NCBI GenBank assembly: GCA_027404165.1
Contig: DAHZCG010000003.1
Location: 56,015-120,014 of the forward strand
Source of the DNA: Geobacteraceae bacterium
GTDB lineage: Bacteria > Desulfobacterota > Desulfuromonadia > Geobacterales > Pseudopelobacteraceae
Length of the DNA stretch: 64,000 nt
Reading direction: 5' to 3'
Part shown: positions 1 to 9,965 of the stretch, piece after piece
Numbering within the stretch: the stretch's first letter is position 1
Layout of the letters: the number at the start of each line of letters is the position of its first letter
Position numbers and translations under genes: made by a program
Notes under the pieces: model-generated
What the model was told of the DNA's origin: nothing
Database searches by the model: none
What the model saw: only the letters and a program-made list of their open reading frames with translations

Positions 1-123
1 ATGCAGCGCGTTCCAACCTCGGACACGACACCATGCGGCAGCCATAACCGAATGATCGAGCGAACGGTAAAACGCCTGAAGGAGTCACTCAAGCAAAAGA
101 AAAAGGTGAAGTCGAAAACCTAG
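1..123 (+). pseudogene. C-terminal remnant of a tyrosine recombinase (integrase)
   Basis: The frame starting at base 1 runs open to TAG at 121-123 and ends in a Lys-rich tail. Its middle reads SHNRMIERTVKRLKES, which resembles the helix that follows the catalytic Tyr in phage-type integrases (pattern ...TMRYSH...). Just upstream, QRV and SDTT match the stretch around the LGH box. The LGH box and the TMRY residues are replaced by PT and PCG, so the nucleophilic Tyr is absent. A shifted reading frame (from base 3) shows LGHDTMR, consistent with small deletions having scrambled the motif. The gene begins outside the window. A tRNA gene 165 bases downstream fits an old integration locus. This is inferred from motif resemblance only; an unrelated short C-terminus is possible. 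Confidence 0.4.
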
Positions 124-243
124 ACCGAAGCCCACTGAATTTTTCTCGTCGCAACCGGTTCACCCATTGTATCATTTTCGATCCTGGCAAACCGAGCTCA
201 ATACCATACGAACAAGTAAGTTCAGAGCTGCGGATAAAACTGC

Positions 244-273
244 TTGACTTAGGTGCTGTTTTTGAGCTATTAA
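244..273 (+). promoter_or_regulatory. Putative sigma-70 promoter of tRNA-His
   Basis: TTGACT (244-249) lies 18 bases before TATTAA (268-273), and the tRNA starts 16 bases further on. The -35 matches the consensus at 5 of 6 positions and the -10 at 4 of 6. Confidence 0.45.
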
Positions 274-288
274 GAATATTAGATTTAT

Positions 289-365
289 GGTGGCCATGGT
301 GAAGCGGTTAACACTTACGACTGTGACTCGTACATACGAGGGTTCAATCCCCTCTGGCCACCCCA
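289..365 (+). tRNA. tRNA-His (anticodon GTG)
   Basis: A complete cloverleaf can be folded by hand. The acceptor stem GTGGCCA (290-296) pairs with TGGCCAC (355-361). The anticodon stem TACGA/TCGTA flanks the loop CTGTGAC, and the T arm is GAGGG/CCCTC around TTCAATC. The anticodon is GTG. G at -1 (289) faces C73 (362), the hallmark of histidine tRNAs, and CCA is encoded at 363-365. The D stem is short (GTG/CAC). It stands alone, on the strand opposite to pnp. Confidence 0.93.
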
Positions 366-404
366 AATAAACTAACTTGCCAACACAATGCAAGTTATTA
401 ACAT

Positions 405-459
405 AAAAAGCTTTCCCGTGTGCAGCACATTACGCTGAAGACACGGGAAAGCTTTTTTT
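405..459. terminator. Bidirectional intrinsic terminator between tRNA-His and pnp
   Basis: A 17-base inverted repeat (405-421 with 441-457) has an A-run on its left and a T-run on its right. It can therefore terminate the tRNA transcript rightwards and the pnp operon leftwards. Confidence 0.85.
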
Positions 460-490
460 ATGTACATTGCTGTAAACCACCGCAGTCAGT

Positions 491-511
491 TCCCCCGACT
501 GCATCGGGGGA
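491..511 (-). other. GC-rich hairpin just after the pnp stop codon
   Basis: TCCCCCGA (491-498) and TCGGGGGA (504-511) form a perfect 8-bp stem with a 5-base loop. There is no T-tract on the minus strand, so it is more likely an mRNA 3'-stabilising structure than a terminator. The true terminator lies at 405-459. Confidence 0.5.
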
Positions 512-523
512 ACTCAGAAGAAC

Positions 524-2629
524 TTACTCAGCAGCTTTTGTACCGTCGAGATTCAACCCCATTGCCTCTTTTCGTGAGAGCTTGATCTTGCCATTCTTGT
601 CTACGCCGATACACTTGACCAACACCTTATCTCCTTCGTTGAGGATGTCGGTAACAACCTTAACCCTGGCGGTGTCAAGCTCGGATATATGCACAAGACC
701 GTCGGTGCCTGGCATGATTTCAACAAAGGCTCCAAAATCCATGATTTTCTTGACGATCCCCATGTAGAGACGGCCCTCTTCTGCATCTTCGGTCAGACCG
801 CGGATCATCTGAATTGCCAGATCGCAGGCTTCCTTGCTGGTACTGGCGATATTGATACGGCCGGTATCGTCGATATCCACCGTAACGCCTGTGGTTTCGG
901 TGATGTTGCGGATGTTCTTGCCGCCGGTTCCGATGACGTCACGGATCTTGTCGGTCTTGACCCAGATGGTTGTGATGCGCGGTGCAAAGGGCGACATCTC
1001 AGGCCGCGGAGCAGCCAACGTCTCTGCCATTTTGCCCAGGATATGCAATCGGGCGTCACGAGCCTGACTGAGGGCTTTCTGCATGATATCCCTGGTAACG
1101 CCGCCGATCTTGATATCCATCTGCAGTGCGGTAACACCTTCAGCAGTTCCGGCCACCTTGAAGTCCATATCGCCCAGATGGTCTTCATCACCCAGGATAT
1201 CGGAAAGGATGGCAACCTTGTCGCCTTCCTTGATCAAACCCATGGCGATACCCGCCACCGGCGCAACGATAGGCACACCGGCATCCATCAGCGACATACA
1301 GCCGCCACAGACGGCAGCCATGGAGGAAGATCCGTTGCTCTCCAGGGTCTCGGACACGATGCGGATGGTGTAGGGGAAATCATCATGATTGGGAAGAACG
1401 GCCGAAAGTGCCCGTTCAGCCAGCATACCGTGACCGATCTCACGACGACCGGGTCCCAGACGGAAACTGGTTTCGCCCACTGAGAAGGGAGGGAAATTGT
1501 AATGCAGCAGGAAGCGTTTGCGATACTCACCGTACAGGGAGTCCATACGCTGTTCATCGCTGGAGGTACCAAGGGTAGCGGTAACCAGGGCCTGGGTTTC
1601 ACCGCGGGTAAACAGGGCCGAACCGTGGGTACGCGGCAACAGGCCGGCTTCGGTGGAGATGGGGCGGATGGTGACTGTATCGCGGCCATCGATACGAATA
1701 CCGGTATCGAGGACATCGGCGCGTACATGTTCATATTCAAAATCGCCCAGGAAACCCTTGATCTGCTTGGCACTGCCCTCAAACTCTTCCTTGAGAGCCT
1801 CGATGGTTTCCGTCTTAACCAGGTCGATCTGGTTGTGGCGTTCCTGTTTGGACTTGATCTTGACCGCGGCTGCCATGCGATCGAAGGCCAATGCGCGTAC
1901 CTTGGCCAATAGCGGCTCATTCACGGTCACTGGTACAACTGCGCGCTTGGCGACGCCGGCCTTTTTCTGCAGCTCTTCCTGGGCCTCGATCAACGGCAGC
2001 ATCGCTTCCTTGGCAAAGAAGACCGCATCCAGCAGGTCAGCCTCGGATACGAATTTCGCCTCTCCTTCGACCATGATGACCGCATCGCGGCTTGCTGCAA
2101 CTACTATTTCCAGGTCACTGACCAGAAGTTCTTCAGCTGAAGGGTTACAGATCAGTTTGCCATCCACCCGGCCAACCTTGACACCGGCGATAGGGCCCTG
2201 AAAGGGGATATCGGAGATCATCAGGGCGGCAGAAGCACCCAGCATGGAAAGTATGCCGGGATCATTGTCCTTGTCTGCTGACACGACGGTTGCCATGATC
2301 TGGGTGTCATTGAGGAACGTTTCCGGAAACAGCGGACGGATCGGACGGTCGATCAGACGGCAGATCAGCGTTTCCGGATCGGATGGACGTGCCTCGCGTT
2401 TGAAAAAACTGCCGGGGATCTTGCCGCCGGCGTATGCCTTTTCTGTGTAGTTAACGGTCAAGGGAAAAAAGTCCTGACCCTCTTTAGCTTCCTTTTGGGC
2501 TACGGCGGTCACCAGCACCATTGTATCCCCGCTTCTCACCATCACGGCGCCATTGGCCTGTTTGGCCATTTTTCCGGTGGAGATGGTGACGGTCCTGCCC
2601 CCAAACTCAATATTTACAACGTGTTCCAT
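524..2629 (-). CDS. pnp: Polyribonucleotide nucleotidyltransferase (PNPase)
   Basis: 3'-5' phosphorolytic exoribonuclease of mRNA decay, acting as a cytoplasmic trimer. The 701-residue protein has the family layout: RNase PH domain 1 at the N-terminus, an all-helical linker, RNase PH domain 2, a KH domain ([17 protein letters not shown]) and a C-terminal S1 domain ([20 protein letters not shown]). The start chosen is the ATG giving [11 protein letters not shown]. It follows a GGAGA ribosome site, while a longer frame to 2689 has no such site and adds 20 non-conserved residues. It is the last gene of the rimP-to-pnp operon and follows rpsO, as in many bacteria. Two hairpins in the rpsO-pnp gap may serve autoregulation or processing. 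Confidence 0.97.
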   Translation of the reverse strand: MEHVVNIEFGGRTVTISTGKMAKQANGAVMVRSGDTMVLVTAVAQKEAKEGQDFFPLTVNYTEKAYAGGKIPGSFFKREARPSDPETLICRLIDRPIRPLFPETFLNDTQIMATVVSADKDNDPGILSMLGASAALMISDIPFQGPIAGVKVGRVDGKLICNPSAEELLVSDLEIVVAASRDAVIMVEGEAKFVSEADLLDAVFFAKEAMLPLIEAQEELQKKAGVAKRAVVPVTVNEPLLAKVRALAFDRMAAAVKIKSKQERHNQIDLVKTETIEALKEEFEGSAKQIKGFLGDFEYEHVRADVLDTGIRIDGRDTVTIRPISTEAGLLPRTHGSALFTRGETQALVTATLGTSSDEQRMDSLYGEYRKRFLLHYNFPPFSVGETSFRLGPGRREIGHGMLAERALSAVLPNHDDFPYTIRIVSETLESNGSSSMAAVCGGCMSLMDAGVPIVAPVAGIAMGLIKEGDKVAILSDILGDEDHLGDMDFKVAGTAEGVTALQMDIKIGGVTRDIMQKALSQARDARLHILGKMAETLAAPRPEMSPFAPRITTIWVKTDKIRDVIGTGGKNIRNITETTGVTVDIDDTGRINIASTSKEACDLAIQMIRGLTEDAEEGRLYMGIVKKIMDFGAFVEIMPGTDGLVHISELDTARVKVVTDILNEGDKVLVKCIGVDKNGKIKLSRKEAMGLNLDGTKAAE

Positions 2630-2717
2630 ACTTTTCTCCATTCTTTGTTGCGTTGGGGCCGTCGCTACAACCCCATGCCGAACGCGCATGGGACTCTACC
2701 CACGTCCCCAACAAAAA

Positions 2718-2742
2718 TAAAAAGGGCCGGAAAGCCCTCTTT
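2718..2742 (-). other. Hairpin with U-tract in the pnp leader
   Basis: AGGGC (2723-2727) and GCCCT (2734-2738) form a small stem. On the minus strand it is followed by a T-rich stretch (2705-2722 region). It lies about 90 bases before the pnp start. It could be a weak attenuator or an RNase III/PNPase autoregulation site; this is inferred. Confidence 0.45.
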
Positions 2743-2764
2743 TCACATATGGCATACTCACAAT

Positions 2765-2802
2765 AAAAAGGCACTCTAGCGGCTGTAAGCCGGTAGAGTG
2801 CC
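2765..2802 (-). terminator. Intrinsic terminator or read-through hairpin after rpsO
   Basis: The stem GGCACTCTA/TAGAGTGCC (2770-2778 with 2794-2802), with an inner GGC/GCC extension, is followed on the minus strand by TTTTTATTG. The hairpin starts 6 bases past the rpsO stop. Since pnp follows on the same strand, partial read-through or processing is expected here. Confidence 0.75.
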
Positions 2803-2808
2803 GATCTA

Positions 2809-3075
2809 TTACCTACGTATGCCGAGTCGCTCGATCACCGTTTTGTACCTGTCTACCTCTTTGCCTTTGAGGTAATCCAGAAGCCGACGCCTCTGGCCGA
2901 CAAGCTTCAACAGCCCTCTACGGCTGTGGTGGTCCTTCTTATGAATCTTGAAGTGCTCGGTGAGATAGGTTATCCGCTCGGTGAGTATGGCAATCTGCAC
3001 CTCTGGAGAACCTGTGTCGCTGTCATGTTTTTTAAACGAATTGATGATTTCCTGTTTCTTTTCGGTTGCCAGCAC
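2809..3075 (-). CDS. rpsO: Ribosomal protein S15
   Basis: Small-subunit protein that binds the 16S rRNA central domain early in assembly. The sequence carries the S15 signature [15 protein letters not shown] and [19 protein letters not shown]. The chosen start is the GTG at 3075, nine bases after a perfect AGGAGG, which gives 88 residues, the normal S15 length. The upstream GTG at 3084 directly abuts the ribosome site and would add three residues (MLAV...). It sits between truB and pnp, the standard order. Confidence 0.97.
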   Translation of the reverse strand: MLATEKKQEIINSFKKHDSDTGSPEVQIAILTERITYLTEHFKIHKKDHHSRRGLLKLVGQRRRLLDYLKGKEVDRYKTVIERLGIRR

Positions 3076-3123
3076 TGCTAACACCTCCTTTGTATGTACA
3101 CTCTACGTCTCTAGGTATTTATT

Positions 3124-3151
3124 TTAAATTTACTTTGCGGCATAACCGCAA
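3124..3151 (-). terminator. Weak hairpin terminator after truB
   Basis: TTGCGG (3135-3140) and CCGCAA (3146-3151) with loop CATAA are followed on the minus strand by AGTAAATTTAAAAT. The stem is short and the T-run is interrupted. It may be an attenuator ahead of rpsO. Confidence 0.35.
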
Positions 3152-3195
3152 GCTAAAATTGATACCATACCCGCTTCCGCATGTAAAGCATTAAC

Positions 3196-4107
3196 TTAGA
3201 TGAACACACGCTTCAGAATAATACGTGATTCGGCATTCGCACACGCCACGCACTGAGCAACTGCAATCAGATCCCCATTGAACGTAAGGCGTACGAAAGC
3301 ATTTTCTTCATATTTTGATGGAGTTGCTACGGCTACATCCTGCCAGCCAGGCGACCGTCCATGTCTAACGTGTATCATTCCGGCAGCGCTCAACATGACT
3401 TCAGGAAGGTGGGCAAGCGCAGCGCAAGGACTTACTGTCAGAGTCCCGAGAGTTCCAAGTCGAACGGCTTCTTCCAGGGTATCAAGTGTTGATGATGTTG
3501 AAATTCTGAAGGGACCACTCGCTGTCCTGCGCAACTCCTTCAATGCCGCTCCACAGCCAAGCACAGTTCCTATGTCATCGGCCAGTGTCCTGACATAAGT
3601 GCCCCTTGAACAAACAACCCTGAACTCTGAAAACGGAGGAACAAATGAGAGTAATTCAAGGGAATAGACTGTTATATCACGTGTTTTTCGCGCAACCACC
3701 TGGCCTTTACGAGCCAGTTTATACAAGGGCTGGCCATCGCATTTGATGGCGGAATACATGGGGGGTATCTGAGTGAGATGCCCCGTAAACCGCTTAAACA
3801 GTGATTCAATCCGCTCCTGAGTAACGGACTGCCAATCAGCTTCACATACAATCATACCGGTCATATCAAGGGTATCGGTAGCCACCCCCAGCTGCATGAC
3901 CGCCTCATAGCACTTGACACCCTCATCGAGGAAAGGTATGGCCTTGGTGGCGTCATTGACCGCCACCGGCAGAACCCCCGTAGCAAAAGGATCAAGAGTA
4001 CCGGTATGGCCGACCTTGCGGGTTCCGAGAATCCGGCGAACACGGCTGACCACATCATGCGAGGTGATACCGGCCGGTTTATCAATAACGATAAATCCGT
4101 TGATCAA
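3196..4107 (-). CDS. truB: tRNA pseudouridine(55) synthase TruB
   Basis: Makes pseudouridine 55 in the T loop of tRNAs. The 303-residue protein carries the TruB motif I GHTGTLDPFATGVLPV with the catalytic Asp, the KCYEAVMQLG strand and the RTYVRTLADD-like segment (CSRGTYVRTLADDIG). A C-terminal PUA-like part follows. The start overlaps the end of nrnA by four bases, indicating translational coupling within the rimP-infB operon. Confidence 0.96.
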   Translation of the reverse strand: MINGFIVIDKPAGITSHDVVSRVRRILGTRKVGHTGTLDPFATGVLPVAVNDATKAIPFLDEGVKCYEAVMQLGVATDTLDMTGMIVCEADWQSVTQERIESLFKRFTGHLTQIPPMYSAIKCDGQPLYKLARKGQVVARKTRDITVYSLELLSFVPPFSEFRVVCSRGTYVRTLADDIGTVLGCGAALKELRRTASGPFRISTSSTLDTLEEAVRLGTLGTLTVSPCAALAHLPEVMLSAAGMIHVRHGRSPGWQDVAVATPSKYEENAFVRLTFNGDLIAVAQCVACANAESRIILKRVFI

Positions 4108-5063
4108 AGGACTTCATCCATCAGTGAGTACACCTTGGCCTTGACTTCATCAAGCGTCCCATCCACCGTGCATCCGGCAGCATTATGATGGCCGCCCCCA
4201 CCCAGAGCAGCAGAAAAGATGGCCACATTGACCTTGCCTTTAGATCTAAAACCGACCTTGACACGTCGTTCTTCAATCTGACGGAAAAATATCGCTACCT
4301 CCACCCCCTTGATGGAGCGGGGATAATTAACGAAACCATCTGTCAATTCAGCGTCAGCACCGGTATCAGCATACATGTCCAGCGTAACGGTGACCGCTGC
4401 AGCCATACCGCCCTTGATGACTTCCAGGGTCGGAAGGCAACGGGCCAGTAACTCCAACCGCTTGCGGGGTTGATTTTCATAAAGCTGCTCAGCCACATCC
4501 CAAGCATTCACGCCACACTCGATCATCTCACCGGCAATGACAAAGGCCTCACGATTGGCATTGGAATAACGAAATGAGCCTGTATCGGTAATAATGGCAA
4601 CATACAGACAGAGGGCCGTTTCAATATCGAAACAATAGCCGAGGACACTGGCAATACGAAACACCAGCACACCGGTAGCAGCAGCGGAGGGATCGATCAG
4701 GTTATGGGTTCCGAAGGATTCACAGGCGAGATGATGATCGACATTGATGGTTTTCCCGATGCGTCCAAAACGGCAGAACTCCTCGCCGGCGCGGCGCACT
4801 TCACCGATATCCAACACAAAAGCAACATCGAAATCACGATCGGGAATAGTTGCGAAGACAGCATCAACACCAGGCAAGAAACTATACAATTCCGGTATCG
4901 GATCACGGAAGTACACATACACTTCTTTACCGGTTTTCCGTAAAAGCGAGGCCAGGGCCAACGTAGAGCCAACGGCATCACCATCTGGCCCTTCGTGGGA
5001 AGTAAGCAGGAAGGAGTGGTTATTACCTATTTCTTCAACAATCTTCTGTAGTGTCCCCATCAT
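4104..5063 (-). CDS. nrnA: DHH-family oligoribonuclease / pAp phosphatase NrnA
   Basis: DHH/DHHA1 phosphoesterase that degrades short RNA oligomers and dephosphorylates pAp (family knowledge). Visible metal motifs are SHEGPDGDAVGS near residue 23, the DHH motif in NVDHH, and the C-terminal DHHA1 glycine motif GGGGHHNAAG. The 319-residue length is typical. The start lies inside the rbfA 3' end (29-base overlap). The position between rbfA and truB is conserved in many bacteria. Confidence 0.92.
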   Translation of the reverse strand: MMGTLQKIVEEIGNNHSFLLTSHEGPDGDAVGSTLALASLLRKTGKEVYVYFRDPIPELYSFLPGVDAVFATIPDRDFDVAFVLDIGEVRRAGEEFCRFGRIGKTINVDHHLACESFGTHNLIDPSAAATGVLVFRIASVLGYCFDIETALCLYVAIITDTGSFRYSNANREAFVIAGEMIECGVNAWDVAEQLYENQPRKRLELLARCLPTLEVIKGGMAAAVTVTLDMYADTGADAELTDGFVNYPRSIKGVEVAIFFRQIEERRVKVGFRSKGKVNVAIFSAALGGGGHHNAAGCTVDGTLDEVKAKVYSLMDEVL

Positions 5064-5406
5064 GCTCTTTGTCTATCTCCCTCAGGATAGTATCGATCCG
5101 GTTACCATAATCCTGCGAATGATCATAAGCAAAGATTATATCCGGCAGAAATCGCAGGGAGAGCACCTTGCCCAATTCGCGGCGAATGTAGCTTTTCGCA
5201 CTATTAAGACCAGCCTCACTGTTTTTCTTGGCAAGATCATCCCCGATGACGGTAAAAAAAACCTTCGCCAAGCGCAGGTCAACCGTCACATCAACAGCAA
5301 TGATTGTGACAAAACCGATTCTTGGGTCATTAAGTCCCTTTGACAGAATGGCAGAAATTGTTTCGTGAATGGTCTCGGCAACTTTGTCGCAGCGTTTATG
5401 CTTCAT
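5035..5406 (-). CDS. rbfA: Ribosome-binding factor A
   Basis: Assists 30S maturation by acting on the 16S rRNA 5' helix. The 123-residue KH-fold protein has the family segments at the N-terminus (VAETIHETISAIL), in the middle (DPRIGFVTI) and in DLRLAKVFFTV. It lies 64 bases downstream of infB and overlaps nrnA, as expected for the infB operon. Confidence 0.95.
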   Translation of the reverse strand: MKHKRCDKVAETIHETISAILSKGLNDPRIGFVTIIAVDVTVDLRLAKVFFTVIGDDLAKKNSEAGLNSAKSYIRRELGKVLSLRFLPDIIFAYDHSQDYGNRIDTILREIDKEHDGDTTEDC

Positions 5407-5469
5407 AATATTCCAGAGTCAGGGACTTGCGGTAAAGATTTCCTACACCGCAGGTCCCAGCCCATACAA

Positions 5470-8139
5470 TTAAAGTTTGGTAGCGAACTTCTCTATCTCA
5501 AATGCTTCGATGATATCGCCTATCTTGATGTCGTTATAATTTTCAATGCCGATACCACATTCGTAACCACTGGCAACCTCTTTTACATCATCTTTTATAC
5601 GACGCAGTGATGAAAGCTTGCCTTCGTGGACTACAACATTATCGCGCAGCAATCTAATCTGCGCATTACGCAGCATTTTTCCATCCAAAATATATGAACC
5701 GGCAACATTGCCGATTTTGGGTACGGAGAACACCTCACGGATTTCCGCCCGGCCAAGGAATTTTTCCTTGAGAGTCGGTGCCAACAGACCTTCCATGGCC
5801 TTCTTCACATCTTCAACCGCATCGTAGATAATGCTGTAAAGACGGATATCAACCCCTTCCTTCTCAGCCATGTTTTGAGCCTTGACTTCCGGCCGAACAT
5901 TGAAGCCGATAATGATGGCATTTGATGCTGCCGCCAGGTTAACGTCTGTTTCTGTAACCGCACCGACAGCGGAATGAAGAACATTTAGCCTGACTGCATC
6001 GGTAGAAAGTTTGCGCAGAGATTCGCCCACGGCTTCGATCGAGCCATGCACGTCGCCCTTGACGATAACATTGAGATCCTTGACTTCCCCACTCTGAATC
6101 TTTTTGTAGAGATCTTCCAGCGACAGCTTGGTATGCTTGGCCAGCTCAACCTCGCGATGTTTAATCTGCCGCAAGGTTGCAATCTCCTTAGCCTGTTTCT
6201 CGTCTTTCATCGCGACAAAGACATCGCCTGCATCAGGAACTCCAGAGAGACCAACAAGCTCAACCGGCATCGACGGTCCGGCCTCCAGAACCTTTTCACC
6301 ACGGTCGTTCTGCATGGCTCGAACGCGACCTGAATGTACACCAACCACACAGTAGTCGCCATTTTTCAGGGTACCTTCCTGAACCAGGACTGTAGCAACC
6401 GGCCCACGGCCTTTATCCAGCTTGGCTTCGACAACCGTTCCTTTTGCCAACTTATGAGGATTTGCCTTTAAATCCATTACATCAGCCTGCAGCAGTACCA
6501 TCTCCAGCAGTTCCTCAAGATTGATGCGCTTCTTGGCAGATACCTCTACCATAGTTGCATCACCGCCCCATTCAGAAGAGACAAGCCCGAACTCCATCAG
6601 TTCGCGTTTGACATTCTCTGGGCGCGCATCAGGCTTATCAATCTTGTTAACGGCTACAATTATAGGTACTTCGGCAGCTTTAGAGTGGTTAATGGCCTCA
6701 CGCGTTTGGGGCATAACACCATCATCGGCAGCAACAACCAGGATAACGATATCAGTTACTTTAGCGCCGCGGGCCCGCATGGCGGTAAAGGCTTCGTGGC
6801 CCGGTGTATCAAGAAAGGTAATTTTGCGCCCTTTCAGCTCCACGTCATAGGCACCTATATGCTGAGTAATCCCGCCTGCCTCGCCGGCAATAACGTTAGC
6901 CTCACGGATGGCATCCAGCAAAGAGGTTTTACCATGGTCGACATGGCCCATAATGGTGACAACAGGTGGACGTTTCTCCAAGGTTTCAGGCGCGTCCGGA
7001 GTCGATTCAAGTATTTCGTCCAGGTCAACTGCAACATTTTCTACTTCATAGCTATATTCGGCAGCCAGAATCACAGCCGTATCAAAATCAAGAGGGTGGT
7101 TGATGGTCACCATCATGCCCATCTTCATAAGTGACTTGATCAGATCATTGGCCTTTATACCCATACGCTTAGCCAATTCACCCACACTGATTGTTTCTGA
7201 TATTTTGATGATACGCTTGATAGCCTTGGGAACCGTAATCTCTGTACTGCGTGTAGATGTAGACACACGCTCTTTACCACGTTTTTTTGAACCCCTATAT
7301 ACCGGATCAAAAACTCGCTCACGTTTTTCGATAATTTCCTGCTTCCGCGGTTGCTCCTTCTTTTTGGCAGGAGCGGCATTCTTCTTGCCACCTTTTCCTG
7401 CATCAGGGCCAAAGGTAGGACCTTCTTTTTTTGGACCTGGGCGGCGAGAATCGCCCGCCGGAGGAGAAGCCGGCGCAATCGGTACCTGCTTCATACGTGA
7501 ACGGTCCGCTTCAGTAGCCCCCCCAGTCGGAACCGGGCGCCTCTGGTCAGCATCACCTGAACGAGGCGCTGAAGGACGAGCTTCTCCGGGACGGCTCGAA
7601 GCTGGTCGGCTCGGGGTCGAACGGGATGCGGCAGGACGTAGTGATGATGTGGGCGGGGCATCTGCCGACATTACTCGTGTCGGACGGTTGGTAACGCCGG
7701 GAATTTCCATACGGCCGAGAATACGGGCTTGATTGGGGCCGGGCTTCGGTTCAGCAGAAATAGTCGCTTTTTCGATAACGACCGCCGCCGGCACAACTTC
7801 AACCTTTGATGTATCCACAACTGGCGGAACTTCCGGGGCAACAGGAATTTCAGCAGCGACAGGCTGCACAATCGCCGCCGTTTCCAGTACTACAGCCACC
7901 TCTTCAGCTGGCTCAGCCGCCGCTACCTTGGCACGACGCCGGATAATGGTGGTCGTCACCCTGACTTCGTCGGCACCACTTCCTATTGACTTGGGGTTTT
8001 CCAACCTGCTAACTACTTCCTCATCAACCAATGAAGTAGCAGTTTTAGCATCAACACCGATATCTTTGAGCCGGGAAATTACTTCCCGTGTCTCTAATCC
8101 CAACCTCTCAGCCAGGTTACTCACACGAATTTTACTCAT
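5470..8139 (-). CDS. infB: Translation initiation factor IF-2
   Basis: GTPase that places initiator fMet-tRNA on the 30S subunit. The 889-residue protein opens with an IF2_N helix-turn domain ([15 protein letters not shown]) and continues through an Ala/Pro/Arg-rich low-complexity linker (about 100-290). A second IF2_N segment follows, then the G domain with [12 protein letters not shown] (G1), DTPGHEAF (G3) and NKIDKPDA (G4), and the C-terminal beta-barrels. A GGAGG site precedes the ATG, whose ATGA overlaps the stop of the YlxR gene. Confidence 0.98.
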   Translation of the reverse strand: MSKIRVSNLAERLGLETREVISRLKDIGVDAKTATSLVDEEVVSRLENPKSIGSGADEVRVTTTIIRRRAKVAAAEPAEEVAVVLETAAIVQPVAAEIPVAPEVPPVVDTSKVEVVPAAVVIEKATISAEPKPGPNQARILGRMEIPGVTNRPTRVMSADAPPTSSLRPAASRSTPSRPASSRPGEARPSAPRSGDADQRRPVPTGGATEADRSRMKQVPIAPASPPAGDSRRPGPKKEGPTFGPDAGKGGKKNAAPAKKKEQPRKQEIIEKRERVFDPVYRGSKKRGKERVSTSTRSTEITVPKAIKRIIKISETISVGELAKRMGIKANDLIKSLMKMGMMVTINHPLDFDTAVILAAEYSYEVENVAVDLDEILESTPDAPETLEKRPPVVTIMGHVDHGKTSLLDAIREANVIAGEAGGITQHIGAYDVELKGRKITFLDTPGHEAFTAMRARGAKVTDIVILVVAADDGVMPQTREAINHSKAAEVPIIVAVNKIDKPDARPENVKRELMEFGLVSSEWGGDATMVEVSAKKRINLEELLEMVLLQADVMDLKANPHKLAKGTVVEAKLDKGRGPVATVLVQEGTLKNGDYCVVGVHSGRVRAMQNDRGEKVLEAGPSMPVELVGLSGVPDAGDVFVAMKDEKQAKEIATLRQIKHREVELAKHTKLSLEDLYKKIQSGEVKDLNVIVKGDVHGSIEAVGESLRKLSTDAVRLNVLHSAVGAVTETDVNLAAASNAIIIGFNVRPEVKAQNMAEKEGVDIRLYSIIYDAVEDVKKAMEGLLAPTLKEKFLGRAEIREVFSVPKIGNVAGSYILDGKMLRNAQIRLLRDNVVVHEGKLSSLRRIKDDVKEVASGYECGIGIENYNDIKIGDIIEAFEIEKFATKL

Positions 8140-8747
8140 AGGTTCTGCACCTCCCCCAGGAAGTTTCTGTATCGTTCGATTTCATGCTTCATCTGTACTA
8201 CAAATCCACCGGCTTTAATGGCAATCGCACTACGGGGTGCCTTACCAAGAATGGCGCCAAAATCATCTTTATCCATGATCTGAATGCACGCTATCTGATG
8301 GACTGCGGCAAGCAATTCGATCTTATCCCCGATACTAGCGGAGACGTCCTTAGCCAACAAAATCAGACCCGGTTTTTGGTCGCCTCTGATTGCATCAGTG
8401 ACCATGGAACCGCCTGAGATGACTTTACCGGCCCTGTTGGCTAATCCGATATATCCCAGTATTCGTTCATGCATAATACTGACAACCTGTCGAACCATTT
8501 CATCAGACGTCCCGGTTGCCACTTCACGCTTAAAAGCTCGACTGAACTGTCGCTGCTTGAGTGCAGTTCGAAGACAATGCTCGCTGATACAGGTATAGGC
8601 TCCCCTGCCGGGTAGTTTGGACTCAATATCCGGAACGACTTCACCTTGGGGTGAAAGTACAAAACGAATCAGCGAATCCCTGTCACGGACCAGACGACAC
8701 CCGAGACAACTACGCTGCGGCTTATCCTGTTGCTTATGTCGGGGCAT
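8136..8747 (-). CDS. Fused YlxR (DUF448) - L7Ae/YlxQ RNA-binding protein
   Basis: The first 80 or so residues are a YlxR/DUF448 domain with the signature [19 protein letters not shown] and the [13 protein letters not shown] helix. Residues from about 98 ([16 protein letters not shown]) form an L7Ae/L30e-like RNA-binding domain that includes [15 protein letters not shown]. In Bacillus these are two adjacent genes (ylxR, ylxQ) in the nusA-infB interval; here they are one 203-residue protein. Family data point to RNA or RNase P binding, but the precise role in this organism is inferred. The gene is tightly packed, 9 bases after nusA, and overlaps infB. Confidence 0.9.
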   Translation of the reverse strand: MPRHKQQDKPQRSCLGCRLVRDRDSLIRFVLSPQGEVVPDIESKLPGRGAYTCISEHCLRTALKQRQFSRAFKREVATGTSDEMVRQVVSIMHERILGYIGLANRAGKVISGGSMVTDAIRGDQKPGLILLAKDVSASIGDKIELLAAVHQIACIQIMDKDDFGAILGKAPRSAIAIKAGGFVVQMKHEIERYRNFLGEVQNL

Positions 8748-8756
8748 ACCCGCAGA

Positions 8757-9935
8757 CTACTCAGCCTGCTTTTGGGCAGCTGTTTCCAAGGTGGCTGTTT
8801 CCGTTGTTTCCAATTCTTCAGTGATCACGGCATCTTCCACGGGCTCTTCTGCCCCCGACTGGGTGCCATCAAATGAGGCAAAATTTTGCTCAGCTTCGGC
8901 AACCTTCGATTCGCTCTTGATATCAATACGACAACCGGTCAGACGGGCAGCCAGACTGACGTTCTGGCCTCGTTTGCCGATAGCGAGAGAAAGCTGATCG
9001 TCGGCAACAACAATCTCCAGAGCACGACTATCTTCGTCCACAAACACTTTGGAAACCTGAGCTGGCGACAGCGCGTTGCAGGCAAAACGGGCAATGTCTT
9101 CCGACCATGGAATTATGTCTATTTTTTCGCCGCGTAGTTCGGAAACCACATTCTGAACACGGGCTCCACGCATGCCAACACAGGCACCGACCGGATCGAC
9201 ATCGCGATCATTTGAAGATACTGCTACCTTGGCCCGGCTTCCGGGATCACGAACAACAGCATTGATCTCGACAATTCCCTCTGCAATCTCGGGAACTTCA
9301 GCTTCGAACAGCTTGGCCAGCATACTGGGATGAGTACGTGACAGTATTATCTGAGGTCCCTTGGTCGTCATGCGAATCTCAGTGATAATGGCTCGAATCC
9401 TGTCACCTGGGCGATATACTTCTCGCGGCATTTGTTCTTTCGACGGAAGAACCGCCTCTGCTCTACCAAGATCGACCAGTAGCTCACCTTTCTCAAAACG
9501 GCGCACCATACCGGTGATAATTTCCCACTGACGGTCGCTGTATTCATTGAAGATGGTCTCACGCTCGGCCTCACGCACCTTCTGGATGATAACTTGTTTG
9601 GCTGTCTGCGCTGCAATGCGGGTAAAGCCACTGGCATCAAGCTTTTCACCCAGGGAGTCGCCAATTTCGACATCCGGGTCAATTTCTTTTGCCTCCTCAA
9701 GATCGATCTCCTTGTAGGAGTCCTGAACTTCATCCACTACAACCACAAATTCAAACAGTTCTACCTCTCCGGAATCATGATTGTAGCGGGCTTCGAGCTC
9801 ACGGGTATTGCGGTATTTTTTGTTGGCAGCTGTCAACACCGCCTGTTCCATGGCCTCAATGACGACATTACGGTCAATGCCCTTTTCCTTTACAATCTGC
9901 TCTATGGCATGTTTGATACTAATAGTGGCTTCCAC
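8757..9935 (-). CDS. nusA: Transcription termination/antitermination factor NusA
   Basis: RNA-polymerase-binding elongation factor modulating pausing, termination and antitermination. The 392-residue protein has the N-terminal RNAP-binding domain (about 1-125), an S1 domain (GMVRRFEKGELLVDLGR) and two KH domains (VGACVGMRGARVQNVVSEL and SLAIGKRGQNVSLAARL). It ends in an acidic Glu/Thr-rich tail and lacks the extra C-terminal repeats of E. coli NusA. The start is GTG at 9935, eight bases after AAGGAG. It lies between rimP and ylxR. Confidence 0.97.
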   Translation of the reverse strand: MEATISIKHAIEQIVKEKGIDRNVVIEAMEQAVLTAANKKYRNTRELEARYNHDSGEVELFEFVVVVDEVQDSYKEIDLEEAKEIDPDVEIGDSLGEKLDASGFTRIAAQTAKQVIIQKVREAERETIFNEYSDRQWEIITGMVRRFEKGELLVDLGRAEAVLPSKEQMPREVYRPGDRIRAIITEIRMTTKGPQIILSRTHPSMLAKLFEAEVPEIAEGIVEINAVVRDPGSRAKVAVSSNDRDVDPVGACVGMRGARVQNVVSELRGEKIDIIPWSEDIARFACNALSPAQVSKVFVDEDSRALEIVVADDQLSLAIGKRGQNVSLAARLTGCRIDIKSESKVAEAEQNFASFDGTQSGAEEPVEDAVITEELETTETATLETAAQKQAE

Positions 9936-9965
9936 GGCTGTATCTCCTTGCTAACGTAAATGAAA

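Noticed and set aside
289..365. Attachment site at the 3' end of tRNA-His
   Set aside because: No direct repeat of the tRNA 3' end was seen in the window, and the recombinase remnant lies on the 5' side.
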